Assembly: GCA_032821775.1 (NCBI GenBank)
Contig: JAVLRN010000007.1
Coordinates: forward strand, 248,001-312,000
Reading direction: 5' to 3'
Length of the DNA: 64,000 nucleotides
From: Sanguinoderma infundibulare
Lineage: Eukaryota > Basidiomycota > Agaricomycetes > Polyporales > Polyporaceae
This document shows, piece after piece, positions 40,528 through 50,915 of the stretch. Under the pieces are notes generated by a model. The model had not been told where the DNA came from and made no database searches. It saw only the letters and a list, made by a program, of their open reading frames with translations. Position numbers and translations under genes: made by a program. Positions within the stretch are counted from its first letter, which is position 1, and each line of letters begins with the position of its first letter.

Positions 40528-42245
40528 TTAACCAATGGGCGCGTGAGATAAGAATAATCTACATCCTACCATGGGCGTTTTAAACGGCAGCCGTGACCAA
40601 TGTACGAGCATCGGAGACGAAGAAGCAGGTCCATCGATGTGGGGGGAAGCGCGGTACGGACTTACTTCGCATCCCAAATGCTCGTGCGTCCATGCCCTTC
40701 GGCACCCCGGCTGCGCGAAAGCAACGTCGTCGGCACCACCAGAGTCATCGTGGCCGTTGTTGCTGCATCCCAGGGAGCCCGCCTCCTTCATGTCTTCCGG
40801 GTGATCATCGTCCACGCCATCGCTCGACCCTCGCTTCAACTCGTCATCCCTGACAACCGAGAACTTCATTTCCGCTACAAGCGACGAAACACCAGCGCTG
40901 TAATACACGCGCGTCGCTCCTCCTCGAAAGTCGACTTCACTTTTCAGCGAATGCATGAACATCCTGCGCAATCACCGTCGCAACCGCCTGCCTATCCCCA
41001 CTTCCGCGGAAATCGATGCCACATCGCATCCTCCACCCTTTTGGCTTGGGGTGGCAGAGGTGCGGCCAGTCTGCGTGCGCGTGGATGTCGTCATTGCTGT
41101 TCGCCTCGGGGTCTATCCGCATGAACCGGAAGCGCCGTGCGCCTTGAAAGCGCACCGTCCGCAGCGCAGGGACGGTGCTTTGGGCGCGCCTCGCACTGGC
41201 GGTATCCTATCGGACGACGTAGTGGTACAGGAAGGACGTCGACCGGAGGTCAAGGTGGTTGAGCGTCGGCGAATGGATCAGGAGCGGGTACCAGCGTGCG
41301 CCACGAGCGCGTGAGACGACGAAGTGCTTGAGGACGGTGCAGAGCGAGGACAGCGCGGAGCAGGGGTGGAGGTCTAGTTGCACGAACCTACCGAGGTCAG
41401 GGAGGAGATACATGCAGACCAGACGCGAGTCGTGCGCGGTGACGGTGAGCCGGGCGAGCGCAGGAAGCTTCTAGCGGGAGCAGACGTAGCTGCCGAAGAA
41501 GGATTCCTTCCCAGTTCCACAAGGCGCGGCAAGCACACCAGCGACGTAACCGTGAGGTCTTGTTGGAGTGGGAGCAGGCCGCAAGGATGGCCGAGCGTGA
41601 GCGCTGGTGGCTTCGTTGAAGAGTGTGTAGGGCGTGCCTGTCCAAACGCCAGCCGAAGATCGAGGCGTTGCAGACAAGAGGTGCAAGCGACTTGAAGATA
41701 TTTGTCGTCATTTGTCGCTTCGTAAAACCAGGATGGGCAGAAGAGATATCCTTCGTTGTCGTAACGTGGCGGCTGACTGAACACAGCGACGCGGGAATGA
41801 GGTTGATATGAACGCGACTAGAGGAGGCGATCGCATTACTGGAATATGAACGTGGGATCCCCTCGGATCGCGTCCGAGCAAGGGGCCCAGACCGGAAAAT
41901 CGACGAGCTCAATCTTGCGGATAAGGTTGCACAGGCGATCAGCGATGTCGATATCCGAAGAAGGCAGTGTTTCGGCAAGGGTGGAGATTTGACCCTGCCG
42001 GGGAAAGACGAGGTCGTGGTAGAGGAGCGTCATTCCCGGTGAGAATGTCTCCCTGCATATCAGAGGGAGGCCTTCCTTCGTCCATATATCGTACAGCCAA
42101 GGGTTGAGGGGCCCTGCAATGGACGATGGTCGAATCGTGCGGGTATGAAAGCTCGACGCCGTCTTCGAATATGATGCCGATGACTTCGGTCGGGAGGGTA
42201 TCGAATTTTGGTCCTCTTTCCCATTTGTACTGTCGATGTGTCAGG
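40528..42245 (-). pseudogene. F-box/LRR-type gene, probably decayed
   Basis: Reading the minus strand from about 42245 gives KFDTLPTEVIGIIFEDGVEL, an F-box start. It is followed in other frames by LYHDLVFPRQGQISTLAETL, ADRLCNLIRKIELVDFPVWAPC, a leucine-rich-type segment (LGRFVQLDLHPCSALSSL, LLIHSPTLNHLDLRS near 41300) and a tail with RRFRFMRIDPEANSNDD near 41110. These pieces are in the right order for an agaricomycete F-box protein but change frame at several points where I find no convincing introns. Either several introns are missed or, more likely, the gene is broken. The true ends are uncertain. Confidence 0.5.
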
Positions 42246-42623
42246 GGCTTGTTGTTGCCATTTATTCCTGGGATCGGCGGGCTGAAAGTGCTGTTCTATT
42301 CATGCAGAATGGATACGCACTAAAAACATGCGTTGCACATGAAATCTTGCTGTTTCGAGCCGTCGCTGTCCTCGCCTCGAACCAACCGCGGCCAAAGCCG
42401 ACGCGATAACTCCAGGAGCTTAGATAGTTCAGGAACGTTATGGCAGTACTAGTAAAGAGCAGAGCTGAGAGTACGATAACATCGATACAAGGAATAAAAT
42501 GGGACGCGAGACCCTGCCATGTCACGATCGGACAATTCCGAAGGTCCCAGCCGGACCGGATCCGCCGGCCCGACCATGGCCCGACTGCGACATCAACCAG
42601 TGCGAAAACAGTACAAACGTCCA

Positions 42624-45600
42624 CTAAATGAGCAACAGCCACGCCAACAGCTTCTCCAGCGGCCCCTTCGGCTCTTGTTCCTCCATGTTCTGCCTCGGGA
42701 GCTTGCCCTGGTCAAAAGTCATCTCATCGAGGGGAATCATCCTCGTCTGCTTGATCAGCTTATATCCGTACGTCAGCAGCAGGAAGAACGGCTACCGGAC
42801 GGTCGCTCAGCCTCAAGACTTCTACAATGGGCGATGTGGATAACGCACCAGAGGCACATATGCCGAGAGGAAGTTGGAGACCGTGTCCGAGTCCAGACCA
42901 TGCGGATCTCCGACTTCCGTGTTCGCAATCCGCCAGTCCTTGCCCACGAACACCGTCCTACGATTTACCCGCCGTCCACACGTCAGCTCAGAGGCTCGTT
43001 ATCGGCACACGTAAGAGCTTACCATCCATTCGTGAAGAGCACCAGAATGCACATGACGAACGCATACCAAGCCAACTGGGGTGCATGGCAAAGAAGAGTC
43101 AGCCGGGCCCCGGAGGCGTCACGAGACGTTCAACAGGGAACATACGTATGGCTGGCCCCAATTCCGATTCTTCTTGATCTCCCTGATCTGGGCCCTCGCA
43201 TTCCTGCCCTCGTCCGTGTCGTCATCTTTGAACTTCCGCTCGTAATGCACCGTCCCCTGGTGCCACCTGCGACTGGTCAGAACACCTGCCATCATGCACT
43301 CGCGGGGGAGAGAGCTCGCCTGATGTACGTGAACAGCATGCCCGCCCACGACTGCAGCGACGCGACGCTCGCGACGTTGACGAGCCAGCTGAACGCCTTG
43401 CCCGCGCTGCCCGTGCTGTAGCTCAGGAACGTCAGCAGGCCGACCGACGCGGAGACGAGCACGCTCGCAAGCGGCATCACGTATGTCGGCTGGTCAGAAG
43501 GCAGCACTTGTTCGCCCGCCAGCTCCTCGGGGCTGAGCAACCCCCGTTCGCGTTCCCCTAGGTCTACTTAACATTCAGCTCGTGGTAGGACAGAGAGCGT
43601 GGGCGCACCATCGTCGCTATCCGCGTCCGAGCCCACGCCCGCATCGGAGTCTACATCTCTGTCGCGCCGCCTCGAGGGTACCCTGCGCGCCCGGGGATAT
43701 CTGAATAGGTGAGCGAGGAACGCGGGCGCGTGCTTTCGGCGGGCTAGGAAGAACAGAAACCGGCTGCTGATGTAGATGTCCGACGCAGCTGCCGACCAGG
43801 CCGACAGGAGGATCGCCGCGTTTACGACGTCCGGGAGCTGCGGAACAACCGTCGGCGATGAGAGAGATAAAGCGATACCGGTGCCGGATAGAGACGAAAG
43901 AGGTCGGACGTACAACTTTCCACCCAGCACGCCAAAACGCGATGACGAACGGAGAGTCTCGCCCTGTTTTGTTCACCGCGTCACTCGGTTTATCGTTAAT
44001 GACGTTCACAGGGACTAGAAGACCAGAAACTGCCACTCCGCCAACATAGAATAGCGTGCTGATAGGGTATACATCCAGTAAGCCAATGCGTTTCTTCAGC
44101 ACGCGAATAGGTAACATACATTCTTATCCAAACTTTGCGCAGAGCGCGGGGCACGTTCTGGCGGATTTGATAGGTCAGCCACGAATCTCGGCGACGACGT
44201 GCTCGTAAGCGACGGACCCTTGTGGCATCAATGACCTCTCCGGCTGCCTGTATATGTCCGTCAGCGAAACAAGATAATGGGAACAATTGAGAGGCATACA
44301 ATTCCTGGGACCTCGGAGCCGAAGAATGAGAATGAAGCCTGCATAATGACGGCCCAAAAACCTAGAAATTGCCCTTTCGCGCCGTCGATGCCCAGGTACC
44401 TTTCTGGAAAAGGTTGATTCTTCCAATTCTTGAAACCTATCACGCTGTCGGAAATGAGCTGCAGTGCTTCTCAGGGTATCTCACAGGTTCATAACGCGTA
44501 CCCTTCATGAGAGGCTCCCAAATCAATGAGCAATCCAAGTATGACTTGGAGATCCGAGTAAACATGTGTTTCCCATGAGCGTGAAAGCGAGCTCACTGAT
44601 GCAAACAATCGTCAAGACCTTCATGCACGAGAGGTAGTATTCCATCTGGCCGTAGACTCGAGAAGGAAAACAGTTGATAGTTGTGGCGATAAAGAGCTGA
44701 TGGTAAGAACGAAATTAAATCATAAGCGGTGTGGAGTCGATATGAACACTCACGAACACTGCTGAGATGCCCGCGACGCTGTCGTACCATCAGCATAAAC
44801 ACTTGTCGGCTCCACGAATGGGACAAACGTACGTCTTCTTGGCAATGTTTTGTTTCCAGTACCCGAAGACGACTGCAGCAGCAGTGATTTCGGCCGCTGA
44901 TTGGAACACATTAATTGGCGAATGGACGGACTTGATGGTTTACTCACGCAGGACAACACTCCAGTTGTACTAGATAAGGTGTAAGCAAACTGATCGCGCA
45001 AGAACATACAGAATATTGGAGATCTTGGGCAGCTGCCGCCGTTCGCCGCTGGTGTCCGCCGGCCAACGTCGGCGAGGCGCTCCCGATTATATTAGCGTCT
45101 CTGTCTGGAAGTCCTGCCGACCGCCGGGAATGGGACCGGCGCTCTCTGCGACCCAATCATTCATCGCGGTCGACCGTCCTCTGAGACCCAACCGTTCTCT
45201 GCGACAGCGATCATCCTCCGGGAATGGGACCGGCGCTCTCTGCGACACGACCATCTTGGGGTAACCCAACTGCTCTGTGACACTACCATTGTCTGCAACC
45301 ATGTCTACTCTCTGCACAACCTAGAGAGCAGAAACTGCGCAAAGCAAAAGCGCTCATCGCTCGGCGGGCGTCGGCCTCTCGGGTTCAGCCGGTCTCTGCA
45401 CTAATAAATCTTTGCTTCTCTGAGAACCATTCGTCCGCAGACAGCGGTTTGCTCTACATGAGAATGGTTCGCAGAGAACGTTTCCACACATGAAGTTTCG
45501 CTCTTTCTGAATAGCCACTATACGCTTGTTTGTGGCCTTTTTCCGTACTGTGGGACCTAAAGGAAGGTCGCGCATGCTCGTATCACATTTGATGGCGTTC

Positions 45601-45936
45601 TTGGCACTGCTTTGCCGCCGTCAATCCTCGTTCACCGACGGTTACCGCCGGTAGCTGCCTGAGGTCTCCAATGTTCGAAGGAACGATATCACATACCCAT
45701 GCGGCCCAACCCAGAGAGAAGCCCAAGGCCTTGTCGACGTATAGGTCAGCCAAGCCGACAACGCCACCGACGTTCGGCCTGCGAACGGAGGTTAGAAGTA
45801 TATTGAGTCTCAAATCTTTGTACGCTCACAAAAACGCGATCATCTCGCCGACGGACACGCATAGACAGTAGACGACGGTGCCTACGACGGAGTAGCCAAG
45901 GAAGGCGCCAACTGGGCCCCCATTCCGCAGCGCATC
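42624..45936 (-). CDS. APC-family amino-acid permease (body of gene)
   Basis: Ordered exons read: ALRNGGPVGAFLGYSVVGTVVYCLCVSVGEM (45936-45830), NVGGVVGLADLYVDKALGFSLGWAAW (45778-45697), YNWSVVL (44969-44948), AEITAAAVVFGYW (44896-44829), VYGQMEYYLSCMKVLTIVCIS, LGIDGAKGQFLGFWAVIMQASFSFFGSEVPGI, AAGEVIDATR, NVPRALRKVWIRM, SPFVIAFWRAGWK, LPDVVNAAILLSAWSAAASDIY, GKAFSWLVNVASVASLQSWAGMLFTYIR, and a C-terminal exon ending at 42624. These are the successive TM blocks of fungal amino-acid permeases (YAT/AAP type), importers at the plasma membrane. Two oddities: the intron after GWAAW is about 727 nt and repeat-filled, and the extreme N-terminus is not adjacent. One small exon near 44.76 kb does not fit in phase, so functionality is uncertain. 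Confidence 0.7.
45030..45640. repeat. Degenerate CTCTGCGAC-type repeats in permease intron
   Basis: Within an intron of about 727 nt the motif CTCTGCGAC or close variants recurs several times at irregular spacing between about 45143 and 45310. GGGAATGGGACCGGCGCTCT occurs twice (about 45127 and 45222). No open frame crosses it. It looks like an inserted or expanded minisatellite; neighbouring introns are about 50 nt. Confidence 0.6.
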
Positions 45937-46128
45937 CTGTGAAGAGGTCGTTCAGTCTTGCTCGACGGTGATGATGAGCGCGACCGAGCAGCTTCAGTCA
46001 CTCGGAAGCATCCCACACGGTGCTCATCCAACCGTGGGATGCATCCGTAGCGTTACAGATGCATCCGTGCACATTACGGATGCATTCTGTGATAGCCGCC
46101 TATCCAACAGCCAAATGTCTGAACAAAA

Positions 46129-46207
46129 GCACTCACCGGGATTTGAACCGCTGACCTCCAGCAACCCAGTAAGCACATGAGCCAATTTGACCACTGAACT
46201 AACATGC
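46129..46207 (-). ncRNA. tRNA-like pol III head, left arm
   Basis: Mirror of 48020-48098. It carries box A-like TAGTTCAGTGG and box B GGTTCAAATCC at tRNA-like spacing (about 42 nt between them), followed by a TTTT terminator. Acceptor and T stems pair poorly, so it is more like the head of a tRNA-derived SINE than a working tRNA. Transcription would run outward, away from the loop. Confidence 0.6.
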
Positions 46208-46275
46208 CTTTTCCACTTATTTTAAGTAATCAATCTATATAGTGAAAGTCAGCCACCCAACCCTTCGGCCATGTT

Positions 46276-46293
46276 CCTTCCCAATAGGGAAGG
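46276..46293. repeat. Perfect 7-bp hairpin
   Basis: CCTTCCC and GGGAAGG separated by AATA. Its counterpart lies in the right arm near 47935-47952. One of several hairpins nested inside the arms. Confidence 0.8.
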
Positions 46294-46518
46294 TCCCTAT
46301 TAAGCATATGTTCTTGGAGCTGTTCTGAGGTCAATACTAATCCGATTTTGTTCGTTTTAGGCTTGTTTTGTTCGTGCTTTTAAGGTAGTTTCAACGCGTC
46401 CAACAGTATATTATTAGGTGAGCTATTGACTGCTCTATCAGGCATACAATGGTCGCCTCAAGCAGGTAAAGAATGATGTATATCTCTATCGATTCTCCAA
46501 GTATCTATTCGTGCAATG

Positions 46519-46559
46519 GCTCGTTGGAACCGCGTTACGAACGCGGTTCCAACGAGCCC
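46519..46559. repeat. Perfect 19-bp hairpin, 3-nt loop
   Basis: GGCTCGTTGGAACCGCGTT (46519-46537) and its exact complement (46541-46559) flank the loop ACG. The right arm has the same hairpin at 47669-47709. The half-motif GGCTCGTTGGAA recurs near 46860 and 47345. Confidence 0.95.
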
Positions 46560-46587
46560 TTGAACGTATGAATCCGTCCATCCGTTG

Positions 46588-46641
46588 CTGAGATATGCTG
46601 ACCCTCTCCTCCTGCCAGGAGGACAGGTTGCCATATCTCAG
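46588..46641. repeat. Nested double hairpin
   Basis: An outer stem CTGAGATATG / CATATCTCAG (46588-46597, 46632-46641) encloses an inner stem TCCTCCTG / CAGGAGGA (46607-46614, 46616-46623) with a one-base loop. The right arm carries the mirrored counterpart near 47586-47640. Confidence 0.9.
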
Positions 46642-47668
46642 GATTGAGACCTCTGATTTGCGTCAGTTTTGTTGCTAACAATATCTACATGTCACCAGTG
46701 CATGGGAACCTCTATTTTCCGCCGCTGCATTCCCTGTATACATTTCAGAAAGGTGAGTCCTGGACCCCGGCGCTTAACCCATTCTCACCAAGATATCTCT
46801 GTTCCACATTGCGTCCCCTCGGATTTCTATGCATCATCTGAAAGCTGCGATTCAGGGCTTTCCAACGAGCCCCATATCGCCTATGTACAATAGCTATAAC
46901 AGCCAAAATTCATGTCCCTTTCTCCTCCCCCCTGTGTGCTTAAAGTTTTGCATACAAGTCGCCCAAATGCCCGCCAATCGTCATGTATTATACCTCGTTT
47001 GAATCAGGAAATATATGGCTTTCAAACAAGCCCAAAAAGACCAAAATCCACCTGGAACTCCCAAAGATACAGATTTCAGAACCCAGATGGCGACTGTCCA
47101 TGTAACATTGCACTGCATGATGGCTGCCTTAGGCTAGCTCCCGGGTTCTGCAATCCATATTTTGGTGAGTTTGTGGTCGATTTTTGTCATTTTGGGCTTT
47201 TTTGAAAGGCGTACATTGTCTGATTTTAACGAGGTATAGTACATGACGATTGGTAAACATTTGGGAGAGCTGTATATGAAACATTAGGCACACAAGGGGG
47301 AGGAGAAAGGGACTTGAATTCCGGCTGTTCTAGCAATCGTTCATAGGCGATATGGGGCTCGTTGGAAAGCCCTGAATCGCAGCTTTCAGATGATGCATAG
47401 AAATCCGAGGGGACGCAATGTGGGACAGAGATATCTTGGTGAGAATGGGTTAAGCGCCGGGGTCCAGGACTCACCTTTCTGAAATGTATACAGGGAATGC
47501 AGCGGCGGAAAATAGAGGTTCCCATGCACTGGTGACATGTAGATATTGTTAGCAACAAAACTGACGCAAATCAGAGGTCTCAATCCTGAGATATGGCAAC
47601 CTGTCCTCCTGGCAGGAGGAGAGGGTCAGCATATCTCAGCAACGGATGGACGGATTCATACGTTCAAG

Positions 47669-47709
47669 GGCTCGTTGGAACCGCGTTCGTAACGCGGTTC
47701 CAACGAGCC
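47669..47709. repeat. Perfect 19-bp hairpin, right arm
   Basis: Same stem as 46519-46559 with loop CGT, i.e. the mirror copy. Confidence 0.95.
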
Positions 47710-48019
47710 ATTGCACGAATAGATACTTGGAGAATCGATAGAGATATACATCATTCTTTACCTGCTTGAGGCGACCATTGTATGCCTGATAGAGCAGTCA
47801 ATAGCTCACCTAATAATATACTGTTGGACGCGTTGAAACTACCTTAAAAGCACGAACAAAACAAGCCTAAAACGAACAAAATCGGATTAGTATTGACCTC
47901 AGAACAGCTCCAAGAACATATGCTTAATAGGGACCTTCCCTATTGGGAAGGAACATGGCCGAAGGGTTGGGTGGCTGACTTTCACTATATAGATTGATTA
48001 CTTAAAATAAGTGGAAAAG

Positions 48020-48098
48020 GCATGTTAGTTCAGTGGTCAAATTGGCTCATGTGCTTACTGGGTTGCTGGAGGTCAGCGGTTCAAATCCCGGTGAGTGC
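48020..48098 (+). ncRNA. tRNA-like pol III head, right arm
   Basis: Box A-like TAGTTCAGTGG at 48026-48036 and box B GGTTCAAATCC at 48078-48088, then TTTT at 48099-48102. This is the pol III promoter layout of tRNA genes and tRNA-derived SINEs. The cloverleaf is weak (only two good pairs in the T stem), so amino-acid acceptance is unlikely. The direction is outward toward the GGATGCATCC array. Confidence 0.6.
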
Positions 48099-48251
48099 TT
48101 TTGTTCAGACATTTGGCTGTTGGATAGGCGGCTATCACAGAATGCATCCGTAATGTGCACGGATGCATTGGGCGAACTGACTCTGCTCTCCCGATGGCGG
48201 TTCTCATGTCCGATGGTCACGCCACCCTGTGTGCAAAGTACTCCTCAGTCA

Positions 48252-48393
48252 GGATGCATCCATTATACATGATAATTCGAGTATAATGGATGCATCCGTT
48301 ATACATGATCATTTGAGCAGAATGGATGCATCCATTCTGCATGGTAAGTCGTGTAAAATGGATGCATCTATCATCCGTAGTACGGATGCATCC
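48252..48393. repeat. 36-bp tandem repeats around GGATGCATCC
   Basis: The self-complementary core begins at 48252, 48288, 48324 and 48360 (the last with one change), a strict 36-bp period, and once more at 48384. The cores are flanked by arms that extend the palindrome: GCAGAAT/ATTCTGC around 48324 (perfect 24 bp) and GTATAAT/GTTATAC around 48288 (one mismatch). Related cores lie at 46037 and 46057, and the hairpin AATGCATCCGT-ACGGATGCATT lies at 48141-48169. Confidence 0.9.
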
Positions 48394-48577
48394 CTAGGTT
48401 GGATGAGTACCACTAGCGATGTATCCATATGACTGAATACCTACCGCGACCGTGGAGACTCACAGCGGAACCGAGGAATAGCCCAGTACCAATGACGCCA
48501 CCTGTAATAGGGAAAACTCAGGGTAAAGGAATACTCAGGGTAAGTGGGCTTGGGTTCCTGCAGGACGTCCCGCTCAC

Positions 48578-48863
48578 CGATGGAAATCATGCCAACTGTA
48601 TTTCGGAATGAGATGAGCTTCGACGTTCTTGGAGAGTAAAAACTGGACTTCGTACTGTGCTTGCGCGAAAGTTGCGGTGGGAGGTCGGCCTTGATTCGCT
48701 CCCATCTTCTCTGGAACTGGAGGATGCGTTCGCGCTGCTCCTGAAATCGCTGCCGTCTCGCGGAAGGGACCTCGACGATTGTGACTTGAACTCTGCGTTG
48801 ATTTCGCTCGCTGCACTCGGACTTGTTGAAGAGACGTTCGCGCACGTCTGAGGAGGGGTTCAT
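48578..48863 (-). CDS. Candidate first exon of the amino-acid permease
   Basis: From an ATG at 48863 the minus strand encodes a basic, polar N-terminus and then SKLISFRNTVGMISIG just before a GTGAGC donor at 48577. This resembles, with several changes, the RHVQLISFGGTIGTGLFVG block that precedes the ALRNGGP block in fungal amino-acid permeases, and that block is missing from the gene body at 45936. If right, the intervening 2.6 kb intron contains the whole foldback element. The simple splice (ATCG / GATGCG) is one base out of phase, so the gene may be broken or another donor used. Confidence 0.4.
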
Positions 48864-49423
48864 AGTTGGTGGATGTTGCAGTGGAGGAGGTGGAAGGTGG
48901 GTGTTTGGGGGCTCTGTGGGTTCACGGAAGTCGTCCTGTGCCCGTGGCAGAGCCGAACCTTGTACGAGGGGCGGCGGTGATATGTGGCATGTGAGTTACC
49001 TAGTAGGTGGGTTACGTCAACTTGAAGACAGGTCAACGCCGTGTGGCGATTGGGGCGATGAACAATGCATAGAGGATTGCAGCAATTGTCAGTAAGTAGA
49101 AACGGGCAGCCATCTGCCTTTCGGATATCAGACTAGCTCAGAGGGTCCTTAGATGGCGGCGCAGTGGCAGTTGAACGACAAAACCGTCAAAGCAGCGGCG
49201 TGACACATCACGAATCCCGGTTATGTAATCAACGTCGGCTCATGATAGGTGCAGGCTGCAGTGCTTGTCGTTCCTGCTCTGACGGTCACGCTCAGCCACC
49301 TTCCCTGCATGCAGTCTGTCGTCAAGAGGGTCGATGAGCAACATTCTTGCGTTCAACATTTTGGCTCGGAAGATGTGTGATCTGACGCGAGTGTCCAGTA
49401 TGTGATCCTTATCTCTCGCTTGC
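48864..49423. other. No gene recognised
   Basis: Short frames only. The homology of the right arm begins abruptly at about 49424 with the truncated MFS pseudogene, so this interval lies just inside the spacer. Confidence 0.5.
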
Positions 49424-50838
49424 ATGAGGTCTCAAGCATCCCATCACTACGACAAGCTGGGTGAGCGGCCCTAGGTAACATGTAATAACTTCATTCTATT
49501 GTTCTAGCTACGCTCTCGCTCTACTTTCCATCACCCCTCTGGGCGACCTCGTGCGCAGACGGTCCCTCATCCTTATCCTGATATTCACCACCGCGAGTCT
49601 GTCTATTGGTCTGGCAATCATAACGAGTGTTGTCGTCTTTGAGATGCTTACGTTCTTGGTTGGCATTGGCTCTGTCGTCCCGTCGGTCCTCATGCCGCTC
49701 GCTGCGGATCTAGCTCCGCCCGGGAGGCGCGCATCCGCCATCTCCATCGTTTACTCTGGACTCCTCCTGGGCTTGCTTGTCGCGCGAGTGCTTGCGGGCG
49801 TCGTCGCACAGTTCTTCACCTGGCGTATCGTGTACTACGTCGCCGCCGGGATGTAGTACGCCATCCTCCTGATGCTCTATTGGACGCTCCCCGACTACAG
49901 TGATCCCGCGAAGAACGAGGGCGCGACATACTTCCGAATTTTGTACGGCATGGCGAAGCTTACCGTCACCAAGCCGTTGCTCGTCCAGGCCATGCTCATC
50001 AGTATCCCCGCCAGCGCAACATTCACGAACTGGTGGGTCGCCCTCACGTTCCTCCTTGGCGGCCCGCCGTATAGCTATTCGACGTATGTATGATATTTAT
50101 TCAGAGTACTGCTTATCTGATGCTACATCCGTATGCTAGTGTCGTGATCGGCCTCTTCGGTGCTGTGGGCATCGTCGGGGTGGTGATGGCGCCCCTCATC
50201 GGCCGCACCATAGACCGACTCGTGCCCTGGTCTGCGACGCTCTTCGCGATCTCCATGCTCCTCATCACATTCTCCTTGCAAACAGCCGCAGCAGGCATGC
50301 ACGTCGCCACCGTCGTGATCGTGACGATTGGCCTCGACGTCGCAGGTCTGGCTCACGACAGCCGTGCTCGGCCTCGATCCGAACGCGCGCTCGCGGCTGA
50401 ATGGGTGCCTCATCCTCGCGGTGCGTTCTCCCTCTATTTCACGGCCATCAGCATAGCCAATGACGAGACGCTGACATCCGGGCGCGCAGGTGTTCACCGG
50501 ACAGGTCATGGGCACGTCAGTCGGCTCGAAGGGTGTTCCTCGAGCATGGCTGGCGCGCGAACGCCGGGCTCACCCTCGCATGGGCGAGCTTCATGCTTGC
50601 CGTCCTCTTGCTCCGCGAACCGCATTGTTCTCACTATAACTGGATCGGTTGGCAGGGCGGATTAGAGCTGCAGAAGAACCGGGTGCAGCAGGCAGAGCAA
50701 AAAGCAGCACACGAGAAGCAACAGAGCGGCGCAGGAGGACTCGGATGCGGACGTGCGGAGGCGGTCGAGGAAATGAGAGAGAAAGCTCGCGGAGTGGCGG
50801 AAGTGGACAGTCCGAAATGCGATAGCATGGTAGTCTAG
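49424..50838 (+). pseudogene. AraJ/YnfM-type MFS pseudogene (DHA-3), 5'-truncated
   Basis: Starts abruptly in the TM1-2 region (GGTCTCAAGCATCCCATC), lacking the first exon. It then follows DHA-1: ITPLGDLVRRRSLILILIF, LAPPGRRASAISIVYSGLLLG, to IVYYVAAGM where a CAG-to-TAG change (about 49855) gives a stop. It continues with LVQAMLISIPASATFTNWWVAL and GRTIDRLVPWSATLF, loses the frame near 50340 by deletion of the RQMQQ region, and ends with the homologous tail at 50838. In the mirror it is the partner of the gene at 30938-32828. Confidence 0.85.
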
Positions 50839-50915
50839 GCAGACTCCATTGTGCATGAGATGCGTATGATTTGCTTCCCTACGAGTAGACGACTCACGCC
50901 CAACTTCCTTTCTAG

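Larger units (their letters stand above)
46018..48412. mobile_element. Foldback (palindromic) element with tRNA-like heads, 2.4 kb
   Basis: Two inverted arms, about 46059-47000 and 47227-48168, pair with coordinates summing to about 94227, around a loop of about 226 bp (47001-47226). Outer parts of the arms are nearly identical; they diverge toward the loop. Outside the arms, short terminal inverted repeats (left CTCATCCAACC at 46023, right GGTTGGATGAG at about 48397) bracket the unit. Each arm holds an outward tRNA-like head and several perfect hairpins. There is no transposase frame, so it would be non-autonomous. It is probably inserted in an intron of the permease gene. No clear target-site duplication could be recognised. 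Confidence 0.75.

Noticed and set aside
42519..43421. A 300-codon open frame on the plus strand
   Set aside because: It is antisense to several permease exons on the minus strand, whose translation shows clear amino-acid-permease blocks; the plus frame has no domain.
46644..47583. Two nearly identical 65-codon frames facing each other
   Set aside because: They are the same stretch of the foldback arms read on opposite strands; there is no start context, domain or codon bias, so they reflect the palindrome and not genes.
48020..48098. Functional tRNA gene
   Set aside because: Box A and B fit, but acceptor and T stems pair poorly, so it is recorded as a tRNA-like SINE head.
48141..48393. CRISPR-like array
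   Set aside because: The unit is continuous 36-bp tandem DNA with a palindromic core, with no alternation of repeats and unique spacers, and the window is fungal.
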